Source: Cellulomonas sp. Leaf395
Lineage (GTDB): Bacteria; Actinomycetota; Actinomycetes; Actinomycetales; Cellulomonadaceae
Direction: 5' to 3'
DNA length: 64,000 nt
Assembly: GCF_001424125.1 (NCBI RefSeq)
Contig: NZ_LMQI01000004.1
Coordinates: 372,001 to 436,000 of the forward strand
The number at the start of each line of letters is the position of its first letter. Within the stretch, counting starts at the first letter, position 1. The position numbers and the translations under genes are program-made. Below, in pieces: positions 10,303 through 18,765 of the stretch. The notes beneath the pieces were generated by a model, which had not been told where the DNA came from, did no database searches, and saw only the letters and a program-made list of their open reading frames with translations.

Positions 10303-10435
10303 TCAACCGGCACGCGAAGCCGTGCTCGGGCACCCTCGGCCGGATCGGCGTGGTGGGCCTGTGAGGGCGACCTCGGCGGCACCGGTGACAGCCTCCTGCT
10401 GGGAGGCGCGTACCTGGGAACTCGGTCGCCTCGGG

Positions 10436-11101
10436 TCAGTCCGCTACTTCTGTGACGGCGGCGACCGCCGCATCGGTGGGCACGATCCCGTCGGTCACCT
10501 CGAGCACCAGCCCCGCCGTCCGCGGCTCGTGCAGCAGGGCGACGAGGACCGCGGCGACGTCGGCCCGGGGGACCGAACCGCGCGGCACGGACCCGTCGAG
10601 CTGGACCGATCCGGTGGCCGCGTCGTTGGTGAGGCCACCGGGGCGCAGGATCGTCCAGTCGAGGTCGCGGGTCCGCAGGTCGAGCTCGGCGGCACGCTTG
10701 GCGACGAGGTAGGCGGCGAACACCTCGTCGGTCCCGGGGGGTGGGGGAGCGTCCGCGCCCATCGACGAGACGAGCACGTACCGCCGGACCCCGGCCTGCT
10801 CGGCTCCGTCGGCCAGCAGCGCGGCAGCGGCCCGGTCCACGGTGTCCTTGCGGGCGATGCCGCTGCCCGGTCCGGCGCCTGCGGCGAACACGACCGCGTC
10901 AGCACCGGCGATCGCCTCGGCCACGTCCCGCGCGTTCGCACGCTCGAGGTCGAGGACCACCGCCTCGGCGCCGTCGGAGACGACGTCGTCGACGTGCGCG
11001 AGCTGGCGCACCAGGGCGACGGGCACGTCACCCCGCGCGGACAGGTCTCGGGACAGGTGTCGTGCGATCTGACCGTGCCCCCCAGCGATCGCGATGCGCA
11101 T
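10436..11101 (-). CDS. NAD(P)-binding NmrA/atypical-SDR family protein
   Basis: 221 residues starting MRIAIAGGHGQIARHLSRDL, the G-x2-G-x2-(A/G) dinucleotide loop of atypical SDRs. AVVFAAGAG, RRYVLVSSMGAD and LDWTILRPGGLTND match the NAD(P)H-binding NmrA/YwnB-like group. These enzymes are small reductases or NADP sensors in the cytoplasm. ATG 11101 is chosen because the glycine loop follows at once. The substrate cannot be told. Confidence 0.8.
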   Translation of the reverse strand: MRIAIAGGHGQIARHLSRDLSARGDVPVALVRQLAHVDDVVSDGAEAVVLDLERANARDVAEAIAGADAVVFAAGAGPGSGIARKDTVDRAAAALLADGAEQAGVRRYVLVSSMGADAPPPPGTDEVFAAYLVAKRAAELDLRTRDLDWTILRPGGLTNDAATGSVQLDGSVPRGSVPRADVAAVLVALLHEPRTAGLVLEVTDGIVPTDAAVAAVTEVAD

Positions 11102-11170
11102 GACACCCACGGTAGGCACGACGACGAGGACCGGCGAGCGGAGGCCGGCCTGCCGGGCCCGGGCAGGTCC

Positions 11171-11437
11171 TCAGCCGGCGTCTCCCGGGTCGGCGAGGAC
11201 GTCGAGGAGTCGCAGGTGGCTCATGCGGTCGCCGAGTCGGTGCACGTCGTCGGAGCCCGCCGGGGCGAGGGACAGCGCCGCGTACGTCTCGGCCCCGGGC
11301 AGCATCTCGGTGGCGAACTCACGCAGGACCTCGGCGACCTCGGCCAGGTCGCCGGGTGCGCGTCGGGTCCCCTCGGGCAGGCTCACGTACAGGAGCAGCC
11401 CGGGCTGCGGGGTGGGGAGCTGAGCGGGAACTGCCAT
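11171..11437 (-). CDS. Hypothetical protein (88 aa)
   Basis: MAVPAQLPTPQPGLLLYVSLPEG begins behind GGAGACGTC, a fair ribosome site. The chain is mostly helical (AEVAEVLREFATEMLPG) and has no known motif. It lies between upp and the NAD(P)-binding gene on the same strand. Low Cys content and no membrane segment suggest a small soluble protein. I do not recognise it. Confidence 0.5.
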   Translation of the reverse strand: MAVPAQLPTPQPGLLLYVSLPEGTRRAPGDLAEVAEVLREFATEMLPGAETYAALSLAPAGSDDVHRLGDRMSHLRLLDVLADPGDAG

Positions 11438-11614
11438 GACGTCTCCGGTGTGCGCGTCCGCAGCACCCGGTGACGGGCGGCGGACAGGGTCGAGGGTCTG
11501 GTGGATCAGGACCGATGACACGCGCACGGATACGCGGCGGCGAGGCGCAGCGCAGACGTGGACATAGGGCGACTGTCGCACGCCGGTGCGCCGTCACCAA
11601 GGGAGATTGGCGGA

Positions 11615-11633
11615 CGTCCCAGGGGATGGGACG
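11615..11633 (-). terminator. Possible terminator behind upp
   Basis: CGTCCCA (11615-11621) pairs with TGGGACG (11627-11633) directly after the upp stop codon on the minus strand. The stem is short, so support is modest. Confidence 0.3.
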
Positions 11634-11635
11634 GG

Positions 11636-12271
11636 TCAGACGACCCCGTACAGCCGGTCGCCCGCGTCGCCGAGCCCCGGCACGATGTACGCCTTGTCGT
11701 TGAGGCGCTCGTCCACGGCCGCGACGACGACGGACACGTCGGCCCGGTCCCCGACGGCCCGCTCGACGACCGCGAGGCCCTCGGGGGCGGCCAGCAGGCA
11801 GACCGCGGTGACGTCGCGGGCGCCGCGGGCCAGCAGGAAGTCGATGGCGGCGACCAGCGTGCCGCCGGTCGCCAGCATGGGATCGAGCAGGAAGCACTGG
11901 CGGCCGGACAGGTCGTCGGGGAGCCGGTTCGCGTACGTCACGGCCTCGAGGGTCTCCTCGTCGCGCTGCATGCCCAGGAAGCCGACCTCCGCCGTGGGCA
12001 GCAGGCGCGTCATCCCGTCGAGCATGCCCAGGCCGGCGCGCAGGATGGGCACGACGAGCGGGCGCGGGTCGGCCAGCTTGACGCCCGTCGTCGCGGTGAC
12101 CGGGGTGACGATGTCGACGGACTCGACGTGGACGTGCCGGGTCGCCTCGTAGGCGAGCAGGGTGACCAGCTCGTCGACCAGGAGGCGGAACGTGGGCGAC
12201 GCGGTCTTCTCGTCACGCAGGACAGTGAGCTTGTGGGCGACCAGGGGGTGGTCCGCGACGTGCAGGCGCAT
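11636..12271 (-). CDS. upp: Uracil phosphoribosyltransferase
   Basis: 211 residues, the standard length. It makes UMP from uracil and PRPP in pyrimidine salvage. The PRPP loop [16 protein letters not shown], the flexible-arm region [12 protein letters not shown] and the uracil-binding end [15 protein letters not shown] are all present. It starts at ATG 12271, divergent from tadA 39 bp away, so the two promoters must share a very short region. Confidence 0.95.
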   Translation of the reverse strand: MRLHVADHPLVAHKLTVLRDEKTASPTFRLLVDELVTLLAYEATRHVHVESVDIVTPVTATTGVKLADPRPLVVPILRAGLGMLDGMTRLLPTAEVGFLGMQRDEETLEAVTYANRLPDDLSGRQCFLLDPMLATGGTLVAAIDFLLARGARDVTAVCLLAAPEGLAVVERAVGDRADVSVVVAAVDERLNDKAYIVPGLGDAGDRLYGVV

Positions 12272-12310
12272 GGCCTCAACCTACCGGGCGCCGTACGCGA
12301 TGATGCCTCC

Positions 12311-12790
12311 ATGACCGACCTCCTCCGCCCGTGGCAGGTGGCCGACGCCTGGGCGATGGGGCTCGCGCTCGACGAGGCCCGCCGCGCCGTGCTGACCGCC
12401 GACGTGCCGGTGGGCGCCGTGGTCATCGGCCCGGGTGGTGAGGTCGTCGGCCGGGGGCGCAACGTGCGCGAGGCGCGTGCGGACCCGACCGGTCACGCGG
12501 AGATCCTCGCGCTGCGATCGGCGTCAGAGAACCTGGGCCGGTGGCGGCTCGACGACTGCACGCTCGTCGTGACCCTGGAGCCGTGCCTCATGTGCGCCGG
12601 CGCCACCGTGCTCGCGCGCATCCCGCGCCTGGTGCTCGGCGCCTGGGACCCGAAGGCAGGGGCGTGCGGGTCACAGTGGGACGTCGTGCGGGACCGGCGG
12701 CTGAACCACCGGGTCGAGGTCGTGGGCGGGGTGCGCGCGGAGGAGTGCGGGTTGCTGCTGCAGCGGTTCTTCGAGGCTCAGCGCGACTGA
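12311..12790 (+). CDS. tadA: tRNA adenosine(34) deaminase TadA
   Basis: 159 residues with zinc-dependent deaminase motifs GHAEILAL (His ligand and catalytic Glu) and EPCLMCAGATVLARI (PCxxC). TadA converts A34 to inosine in tRNA-Arg(ACG). The chain continues with LGAWDPKAGACGSQWDVV, typical of actinobacterial TadA. ATG 12311 gives the usual N-terminus. Its 3' end overlaps the convergent sirtuin gene by 13 bp. Confidence 0.92.
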   Translation: MTDLLRPWQVADAWAMGLALDEARRAVLTADVPVGAVVIGPGGEVVGRGRNVREARADPTGHAEILALRSASENLGRWRLDDCTLVVTLEPCLMCAGATVLARIPRLVLGAWDPKAGACGSQWDVVRDRRLNHRVEVVGGVRAEECGLLLQRFFEAQRD

Positions 12791-13614
12791 CGAGCGGCCG
12801 GCAGCGTCTCGGCCAGGTCGGTCAACGTCTCCGACGTCCCCGCGTCCAGCGTCATGGCCGCGTACTTGTCGCCGCGGGTGGCCCCCCGGTTCACGACGAC
12901 CACCGGCTTGCCCGTCTGGGCGGCGTGCCGCACGAACCGTAGCCCCGACTGGACGGTCAAGGACGACCCGGCGACCAGCAGCGCGTCGGCGGCGTCGACC
13001 ATCGCGTACGCCCGCTCCACACGCTCACGCGGCACGTTCTCACCGAAGTAGACGATGTCCGGCTTGAGCATCCCGCCGCAGGCGCTGCACCCGGCGACGA
13101 CGAAGTGGCTGGTCTGCTCGATGACGGCGTCGGCGTCAGGGGCGATCTCGATGTCCGCGACCGCCGCGGTGAACCCGGGGTTGAGCGTGTCGAGGCGGTC
13201 GGCCAGCTCCGCGCGGGAGATCACGATGCCGCAGGACAGGCACCGCACCCGGTCGTAGCGGCCGTGCAGGTCGATGACGTGCCGGGAGCCTGCGGCCTCG
13301 TGCAGCAGGTCGACGTTCTGGGTGATCACGCCGGTGACCACGCCGCGGCGCTCCAGGGCGGCCAGCGCACGGTGGCCCGCATTCGGCATCGTGCGGTGCA
13401 CGTGCCGCCAGCCGACGTGGTTGCGCGCCCAGTAGTGGCGGCGGAAGCCCTCGTCGGACGTGAACTGCTGGAACGTCATCGGCGTGCGCGGCGGTGAGTC
13501 GGGGCCGCGGTAGTCGGGGATGCCGGAGTCCGTCGATACCCCCGCGCCCGTGAGCGCCGCGAGGCGGTGGCCGGCGAGGACCTCGACGACGTCCGCCAGC
13601 GAGCCTGCGGTCAT
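12778..13614 (-). CDS. Sir2-family NAD-dependent protein deacylase
   Basis: 278 residues from ATG 13614 (GGAGG 8 nt upstream; ATG 13629 is an alternative). Sirtuin signatures are complete: LTGAGVSTDSGIPDYRG, ITQNVDLLHEAAG, catalytic His in DLHGR, zinc cysteines C-L-S-C and C-S-A-C, and VAGSSLTVQSG. It removes acyl groups from lysines using NAD and makes O-acyl-ADP-ribose. The TQNVDLLHEAAG and insertion pattern resembles SIRT4-like class II bacterial forms. It converges on tadA with a 13-bp overlap of coding ends. Confidence 0.93.
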   Translation of the reverse strand: MTAGSLADVVEVLAGHRLAALTGAGVSTDSGIPDYRGPDSPPRTPMTFQQFTSDEGFRRHYWARNHVGWRHVHRTMPNAGHRALAALERRGVVTGVITQNVDLLHEAAGSRHVIDLHGRYDRVRCLSCGIVISRAELADRLDTLNPGFTAAVADIEIAPDADAVIEQTSHFVVAGCSACGGMLKPDIVYFGENVPRERVERAYAMVDAADALLVAGSSLTVQSGLRFVRHAAQTGKPVVVVNRGATRGDKYAAMTLDAGTSETLTDLAETLPAARQSR

Positions 13615-13699
13615 CGGGCGTGCCTCCATCGCTCCACCGTACGACGGTCCGGCAGCGGATTCGTGGGACGGGCTCTCGACCAGGTACCCTTCTCGCCGA

Positions 13700-13789
13700 G
13701 GTAGCGTGTCCGAGCGGCCTAAGGAGCACGCCTCGAAAGCGTGTGTGGGTGAAAGTCCACCGTGGGTTCAAATCCCACCGCTACCGCCA
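13700..13789 (+). tRNA. tRNA-Ser (anticodon CGA)
   Basis: The acceptor stem GGTAGCG (13700-13706) pairs with CGCTACC (13779-13785). The anticodon loop CTCGAAA gives anticodon CGA. A long variable arm (GTGTGGGTGAAAGTCCACC) marks a class II serine tRNA, and the T-loop is GGTTCAAATCC. The discriminator G is followed by an encoded CCA (13787-13789). The last 15 bases up to 13788 are the island attachment core, so the final A of CCA is supplied by island DNA. Confidence 0.97.
13774..13788 (+). repeat. attL core (tRNA-Ser 3' end)
   Basis: The 15-bp core CCCACCGCTACCGCC covers the 3' T-stem and acceptor strand of the tRNA. Integration within it leaves the tRNA intact, the normal strategy of tRNA-targeting recombinases. 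Confidence 0.9.
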
Positions 13790-13796
13790 GTGTGGA

Positions 13797-13830
13797 GGTT
13801 ACGAAACTGGAGCCTCCCAGGTTACGAAAC
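13797..13830 (+). repeat. Two direct copies of an 11-bp element, also found inverted near the right end
   Basis: GGTTACGAAAC occurs at 13797-13807 and 13820-13830, 23 bp apart, and as its reverse complement at 56334-56344. Copies just inside the attachment core in this arrangement resemble arm-type sites for a recombinase, or the ends of an element. The function is inferred only. Confidence 0.6.
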
Positions 13831-13859
13831 CCCCGCCGGGTCATCCCGGCGGGGGTTTC
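13826..13859. terminator. Island-supplied terminator hairpin behind tRNA-Ser
   Basis: GAAACCCCCGCCGGG (13826-13840) pairs perfectly with CCCGGCGGGGGTTTC (13845-13859) around a TCAT loop. It lies between tRNA-Ser and the convergent transposase-like gene and can stop both. It replaces the tRNA's displaced hairpin at 57672-57705. Confidence 0.85.
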
Positions 13860-13871
13860 GTCTTGCTTGGG

Positions 13872-15557
13872 CTAAGCGGTGGGGTCGGGGTCGGGGTTGA
13901 CCAACTTGTTGTAGAGCGCGATCGCGCCGGCCTTGTCGTAGAGCTCCATCTCGCCGGCCTCGTTGAGCTCCTCGTGGCCGAAGAATGCGGCTGGGCCGCG
14001 CAGGATGACGCACGGGTCGGCGATGTCGGGGTGGTCCGCGATGTACTTGATCGCGAGGCGGAGGTTCTGCGACATCGCGCTCACCGCGAACATGAAGGTC
14101 ACGTTGACGAGGCCGTGCAGTTGGATCCAGCCTCGGCTGACCCGTTCGTTCGCGCTGCTCTTCACCGATGCGTAGCTACGCTCGACGGTGGTGCGGTTGC
14201 GGTAGTCCTTGAGCCAAGGGGCCGACAACCACGGGTGCCGTTGACGTGTCTTCGGGGACACGTCGTCGTACACGGTAATCGACTTCCGGAAGCAGATTCC
14301 TTCCTCGACGCGCAAGTGCGCGGGGGGCGGTTCGACGATCGTGAGCTTGTCCACGTCTGGGTACTGCATCGTGAACGCGCGCAGGGGGCACGCCGCGTGG
14401 TGTTTCAACGCCTGGCACATGAACCGCTCCTTGCCGGCGCCGTTCCCGCTGAGCCGGACGAGCTCGTAGGGGCGCCGGGCCTCCGTGAGGCTGCGGAGCT
14501 CCTCGTGCTGCTTGCGCACGTTGTCCCACATCGCTTGAGCATCTGGATCGTCGTCGCCGGGCCGCTCGCCCTGAGTGAGCCGGTCTGGGCGGTTGACCAC
14601 CTGGAGGTGCACGGGAAGGCCCGGGCAGAACGGGTAGCCGTTGATGAACATCATCCCGCGGTAGTGCTCGATGCCCATGTCGAGCTCGTTGATGTCGAAC
14701 ACCAGCTCGGCGCCCAGCGCGCGCAGCGGGTGGTGCCAGTTCTCGGGCAGGGAGTGGGGGTACTCACGGTCGGCGTAGATCTTCGTGAACGTGTTCTCGA
14801 CGTTCGTAGGGTGGTTGGCGAGCCACTGTCCGAGGCGTACCGAGGGTTCGGCACCACCGACGTTCGCCGGGCGGACCTCGACGGCCTCGATGAACGCGGG
14901 AACGTCATCGCCCACGATCGTGTACGTGTTGGCGCGATACCCGAACACCCATTGGTTGTTCCCCGTCTGGAACGTCGGTGTGGCGTGACCCCACCTTGCT
15001 TCCTGGTCGGCGGAGACGATCCGGTCGTTGCCGTCGTTGTCCTTGTACTTCGCCCAAGGCCGTGCCCACGCAGGGAGCGGTGTGTGGTCGAGCGCCCAGA
15101 CACCCAGGAAGCCAAACAGCTCGGGTACCGTCCCCGATGCCATCGTGGACGCGAGCTTCTGCAGGGTGCGGCGGCGGTGTTCACGGACGGCCGCGGGCAA
15201 TGCAGGGTCACTCTGATTGAGATTCTTCGCGAGACGCGCCAGTGGTTCGCGGATCTGTCGAATCGTGATGATGTCGGCGTCCTCGTCACTGCCTGCCCGC
15301 TCACGTCGCACCCCCAGCGCTACCTGCAGGGACCGCGGTAGATCCTCGGTGAGAACCTGAAGGGCGCGAGTCTCGTAGGCGCCCATGCCTGACATGACGG
15401 CGACGACGAAAGCTGCCAGCCACACATCCAGCCCGAACCGACGCGGAGCGCCTCCAAGTCGCGGGTCGGGCTTGAGGACCGCCTCCAGGAGCGGGATGAC
15501 CCCGCTGGCCCGCACGACCGCGAGCACCCACATGAACAACTTGCCGTTGATACTCAT
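13872..15557 (-). CDS. DDE transposase-like protein (IS1182-like layout)
   Basis: 561 residues starting MSINGKLFMWVLAVV. The start ATG (15557-15555) overlaps the recombinase stop as TGATG, so translation is coupled. An RNase H-like fold is suggested by three acidic positions: the Asp in ALDHTPLPAW, the Asp in KIYADREYPH and the Glu in RTTVERSYASVKSS, each in the context seen in IS1182/IS5-type transposases. A Cys-containing insertion (PFCPGLP ... CQALKHHAACPL) also matches that layout. It is not flanked by inverted repeats of its own, so it is not an ordinary IS. It may act with the recombinase in island mobility. Confidence 0.7.
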   Translation of the reverse strand: MSINGKLFMWVLAVVRASGVIPLLEAVLKPDPRLGGAPRRFGLDVWLAAFVVAVMSGMGAYETRALQVLTEDLPRSLQVALGVRRERAGSDEDADIITIRQIREPLARLAKNLNQSDPALPAAVREHRRRTLQKLASTMASGTVPELFGFLGVWALDHTPLPAWARPWAKYKDNDGNDRIVSADQEARWGHATPTFQTGNNQWVFGYRANTYTIVGDDVPAFIEAVEVRPANVGGAEPSVRLGQWLANHPTNVENTFTKIYADREYPHSLPENWHHPLRALGAELVFDINELDMGIEHYRGMMFINGYPFCPGLPVHLQVVNRPDRLTQGERPGDDDPDAQAMWDNVRKQHEELRSLTEARRPYELVRLSGNGAGKERFMCQALKHHAACPLRAFTMQYPDVDKLTIVEPPPAHLRVEEGICFRKSITVYDDVSPKTRQRHPWLSAPWLKDYRNRTTVERSYASVKSSANERVSRGWIQLHGLVNVTFMFAVSAMSQNLRLAIKYIADHPDIADPCVILRGPAAFFGHEELNEAGEMELYDKAGAIALYNKLVNPDPDPTA

Positions 15558-17281
15558 CACGGGAATCGCCTCCACTTGAGGTCCATGCTGGCGAACAGCT
15601 CGTTCACGTAGTCCTTGTCCAGCGGCGTGCTGTACGGCATCAAGCGAAGAAGCGTGGTGGCGTACTTGAGGCCGGCTGCGGCGAGCAGCTCGGGCACCGG
15701 GATCCGGGCGTCCAGGGCCGCGAGCAGCCACGTGTTGCGCATCCGACGGCAGCTGACCGGCGGCCTGATGCGCGGGTCGGCTGTCCGGGCCTTCTCGATG
15801 TAGTTCTGGACGACCCCGTCACGGCCGGTCGGGGTGCCGAGGATGAACGCGTCCTCGCCCCTGCCGGCCTGGTCGTGCATCTCCATCGCGAGCTCGACCG
15901 TCGACCGCATGACGTCCGCGACGACAACGAGACGTTCGCCGTCGGTGTCGACGACCAGGACTGTGAGGACGTCTCCACCGTTGGGCGTCGGCCGTGTGCG
16001 CAGGTGTCGGCGGCGGACCAGCGACAGATCGTGAGCGTCGAGTCCAGATCCGGCGCTGAGGCCCACGATGAAGCACATCGATCGGCGGCCCGTGGGGGTC
16101 GACTGCTGGTGGGCGTACTTCACCAGCAGGCCGATCTCGAGGCCGGTGTGCGGGACGGCCGTGGTGCGCTCGTACGTGGTGGCGGGGCGTCGTCCACCCT
16201 TCGCGTGCAGCAGCGCCCGGGTGACGATGGACCGTCGCGAATCCATCGTCGCGCCCGGTTCATCGGCGGTCTCTCGGTGGCGCTCCTGGAGGCCAGGCGT
16301 GTCGAGCTCATCAAGACGAAGCGGTGCCGTCAGGTCCGTGCGGTGCGGTTGGCGTGCGACCCACCGCAAGTACCGCGACAGGTGCCACATCACGTTGACC
16401 CGTGCGGCGTCGCTGTCGGGTGCGTAGTACCTCGTCAAGAGCCGGCACAGCGGACCGATCTGCGCCCAGACGCCCGCTCCGAAGCCCGAGCCTTGGGGCT
16501 TGTACCGGTCGATCCGGTCGATCATCTCCAACGGAAGGAGCGGCAGCGGCGCCGGGCCAGCGCCCCGCAGCGCAGACACGGCCGCCTCGTGGCGCCGCTT
16601 CGCCTCCTTGACCGCGTCCTTCCCCGAGAGCGGCCTCGCCGCGCGAGGAGCGGCAGCCGATTCGCGATCGGAAGGATTGTTGGGCATTGGCGCGCCAACC
16701 TCAGGTGCAGCGGGTACCAGGCGCCGCCAGAGAACGGCGGAGCAGGGCAGTTCGGGTCCGCTGGACGAGGGTGCGGCACCGGACTGCGGTCTCCCACGTG
16801 GTGGGGTCCCCGAGTCTGGCACCGGTTCAGAAAGCGAGTCAATCGTCTGACCTGCACGATGCGCGATCTGTGACGTGGTTGGCGCTCGGGTGGCCGAAGG
16901 CCGCGGCGGTTGACGGCGCATCAGCCGAAGCAGAGCGTTCTGTGCGTCAGCCGGCCGCGTCGGCGCCTTGGGACGCAGTTCGAAGTACAGGCCGATCGCC
17001 GCGGGGGTGAGGACGGCGTCCAAGTCGAGCGGCGAACGTCGGTCCCACGTCGGTGTCACCGCGAGGAAGTTGACCAAGTCAGTCACCATGCTCTTCGCGG
17101 TGTTCCACAGTCGCGGTTCGCACTCGCGCACTCGGCATAAGACCGGGTTGCGCGCGAGCCGCCAGGCAAGGTCGTCCAGGTTGTGCGGGACGTAATCGAC
17201 GAGCCTGCGCTCGAGCTCGGGGGAGACTTGTGCGGTGTGAACTCGCGCGCGGCGTGAACGCCGGCGTGTGCGGGTAGGCAT
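15557..17281 (-). CDS. Divergent tyrosine-recombinase-like protein
   Basis: 574 residues from ATG 17281 (GGAGG 7 nt upstream). The C-terminal third follows the integrase fold: FIVGLSAGSGLDAHDL corresponds to box I, PPVSCRRMRNTWLLAALD to box II, and AAGLKYATTLLRLMPY to the segment that ends in the nucleophilic Tyr. In box I the catalytic Arg position is Asp (GLD for GLR) and the box II His is not conserved. It is therefore either a non-canonical recombinase or an accessory DNA-binding protein. The middle is Pro/Arg-rich and poorly conserved. Its position, one gene from the attachment site, supports a role in integration. Confidence 0.65.
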   Translation of the reverse strand: MPTRTRRRSRRARVHTAQVSPELERRLVDYVPHNLDDLAWRLARNPVLCRVRECEPRLWNTAKSMVTDLVNFLAVTPTWDRRSPLDLDAVLTPAAIGLYFELRPKAPTRPADAQNALLRLMRRQPPRPSATRAPTTSQIAHRAGQTIDSLSEPVPDSGTPPRGRPQSGAAPSSSGPELPCSAVLWRRLVPAAPEVGAPMPNNPSDRESAAAPRAARPLSGKDAVKEAKRRHEAAVSALRGAGPAPLPLLPLEMIDRIDRYKPQGSGFGAGVWAQIGPLCRLLTRYYAPDSDAARVNVMWHLSRYLRWVARQPHRTDLTAPLRLDELDTPGLQERHRETADEPGATMDSRRSIVTRALLHAKGGRRPATTYERTTAVPHTGLEIGLLVKYAHQQSTPTGRRSMCFIVGLSAGSGLDAHDLSLVRRRHLRTRPTPNGGDVLTVLVVDTDGERLVVVADVMRSTVELAMEMHDQAGRGEDAFILGTPTGRDGVVQNYIEKARTADPRIRPPVSCRRMRNTWLLAALDARIPVPELLAAAGLKYATTLLRLMPYSTPLDKDYVNELFASMDLKWRRFP

Positions 17282-17380
17282 GCGGGAACCTCCGTTGTTG
17301 CGACACGCGGGGACGAACCTGCGCGCGCGCGGCAACACGGAGTACCGTCAGCAGCGCACAGGTTTAGCGGCCAGTGCTTT

Positions 17381-17413
17381 GCCGCCGGCGCGAGTAGGGC
17401 TCGCGTCGGCGGC
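17381..17413 (-). terminator. Hairpin behind the coiled-coil gene
   Basis: GCCGCCGGCGCGAG (17381-17394) pairs with CTCGCGTCGGCGGC (17400-17413) with one mismatch. It lies between the coiled-coil gene and the recombinase gene on the minus strand, and could end or attenuate transcription. Confidence 0.55.
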
Positions 17414-17458
17414 CTTGTGTGCGGGACCGGTAGGGCCAGCTCCTCACACGACGGTCGG

Positions 17459-17905
17459 CTAGGTGCTCGTCACCTCCACCTTCGAGAACGAACCGTTGCT
17501 GTTCTTCACGAGCGCGCCCCGGTCGACGAGGCGACGCGCGTAGGTCCGGATGCCTTCGACCTGACCAGGGGTTGGATCCGTGTCGTACACCGCGGTCGCG
17601 AGTTCGCGAGCCTTCCAGGTCATCCCGGTCTCGCTGTCGGCGATGAACTGCGTCAGGCGGTTCACCATCGAGGGGCGCGTCGTCTCGTCGGCGTCGTCGC
17701 TCGCGGTCCGCGTCTGCGACGCGAGCGTCTCCGTCGCTGGCAACCCGGAGACGGGCGGCGATGTGCTTGTCGGGATGGCGGCGAGCAGGTCGCGCAAGGC
17801 GTTGCGCGCGGTGAGCGTGAGCCGAACCTGGCGCTCGAGATCAGCGAGACGTGCGTCCAACGTGGCTAGCGTCGCAGCGAGCTCGTGCGTTGAGCCATCT
17901 GTCAT
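17459..17905 (-). CDS. Small coiled-coil protein with winged-helix-like C-terminus
   Basis: 148 residues. The N-terminus (TLATLDARLADLERQVRLTL) is a heptad-rich coiled coil, followed by a Ser/Thr-rich linker. The C-terminal about 65 residues (VNRLTQFIADSETGMTWKAR, TYARRLVDRGALVKNSNGSF) read like a winged-helix domain. It lies upstream of the recombinase/transposase-like pair on the same strand. A small third protein beside large recombinase genes recalls TnpC of Tn554-type elements, but no sequence match to TnpC is claimed. Confidence 0.6.
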   Translation of the reverse strand: MTDGSTHELAATLATLDARLADLERQVRLTLTARNALRDLLAAIPTSTSPPVSGLPATETLASQTRTASDDADETTRPSMVNRLTQFIADSETGMTWKARELATAVYDTDPTPGQVEGIRTYARRLVDRGALVKNSNGSFSKVEVTST

Positions 17906-18149
17906 GGGTGCGACTGTAGCGCGCGTGACTGGATTCGCTCACGGTTGTCTGGGGCGTGTCGCGCCGATGACTGGTTCAGATAGGTAGAGGTGATCAGGTA
18001 GAGCCAGTTAACCGCGGCGCCAGTGTCCGGAGGAGACGCTCGAAGCCACCAAGCACGCGTCCGTGCTAACTGGATTCCGCGCAGTGCCCCCGCAACTCCG
18101 AACGTCGCAAGGCCGCCCCACATCCGCCACGACTGTGGCGAAGTTCCGG

Positions 18150-18575
18150 TCAGTCCCGCTGCGAGGGCTCCCCCTTCGTAGCGCGGCGGCGACGCTCTGC
18201 GGCTCCCGTCGGCGTGTTGAGGCTCGCGAGGAAGAACTGGTCGGGCGTCACATGGAGGGCGTCGGCGAGCTGCCACATGGTGCGCAGCGAGAGGTTGCGG
18301 CGCCCGTTCTCGAGATGGCCGACGTAGGCGCGCTCCAGGCCGGCCGCACGTCCCAGGTTCTCCTGGGAAAGACCCGCCTCCGTGCGCAGATGGCGGAGCG
18401 TTGCCCCGAATGCGAGGCGCCGCTTCAACTCCAACGATCGGGATCGCGCACGCGGGGGAGCGGTGGCCCCTCCGTCAGTCCCGTGGACGCGGTCATCGGC
18501 CACCGCGCCAGAGCACCACAGCACGGTGCCCGAGCACCACGGCAGATAGTCCACACGACGTGAGCTTCGATGCAT
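18150..18575 (-). CDS. XRE-family HTH regulator (left copy)
   Basis: The clear domain is FGATLRHLRTEAGLSQENLG then ERAYVGHLENGRRNLSLRTMWQLADAL, a lambda-repressor-like HTH. The start is uncertain: ATG 18575 is used (141 aa), but an in-frame ATG at 18680 begins MPAVTYARPA, similar to the N-terminus of the right-end paralogue at 55548. A TAGTCC/GGACTA dyad lies at 18714-18727 between this gene and the divergent operon. It is probably the local repressor of that operon and of itself. Confidence 0.8.
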   Translation of the reverse strand: MHRSSRRVDYLPWCSGTVLWCSGAVADDRVHGTDGGATAPPRARSRSLELKRRLAFGATLRHLRTEAGLSQENLGRAAGLERAYVGHLENGRRNLSLRTMWQLADALHVTPDQFFLASLNTPTGAAERRRRATKGEPSQRD

Positions 18576-18713
18576 CGACGCGCACCGGGGTCGGCGCATG
18601 GACGGTGGCCCTGCCCTGCGTCGACTGGCTAATCCACGTCGTTGCTGACCGGCTGGTCGTGCGTAGGTCACCGCGGGCATGGCATCGACGTGTCCTGGCT
18701 TTGTGCGTACTAT

Positions 18714-18727
18714 TAGTCCCCGGACTA
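18714..18727. promoter_or_regulatory. Operator-like dyad between XRE gene and divergent operon
   Basis: TAGTCC-CC-GGACTA is a 6-2-6 dyad. It overlaps -10-like hexamers on both strands (TACTAT at 18709-18714 on plus; GATAGT on minus), so a bound protein could silence both directions. A related TAGTCCGGTGACCTA sits at the second XRE gene (55556-55570). Confidence 0.5.
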
Positions 18728-18765
18728 TCAGTCACGTTCGTGTCGCTCTGGCGAGGTGGTGCCCG

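Noticed and set aside
13872..15557. Reading the DDE-like gene as an ordinary insertion sequence
   Set aside because: It has no flanking terminal inverted repeats or target duplication and is translationally coupled to the recombinase gene.
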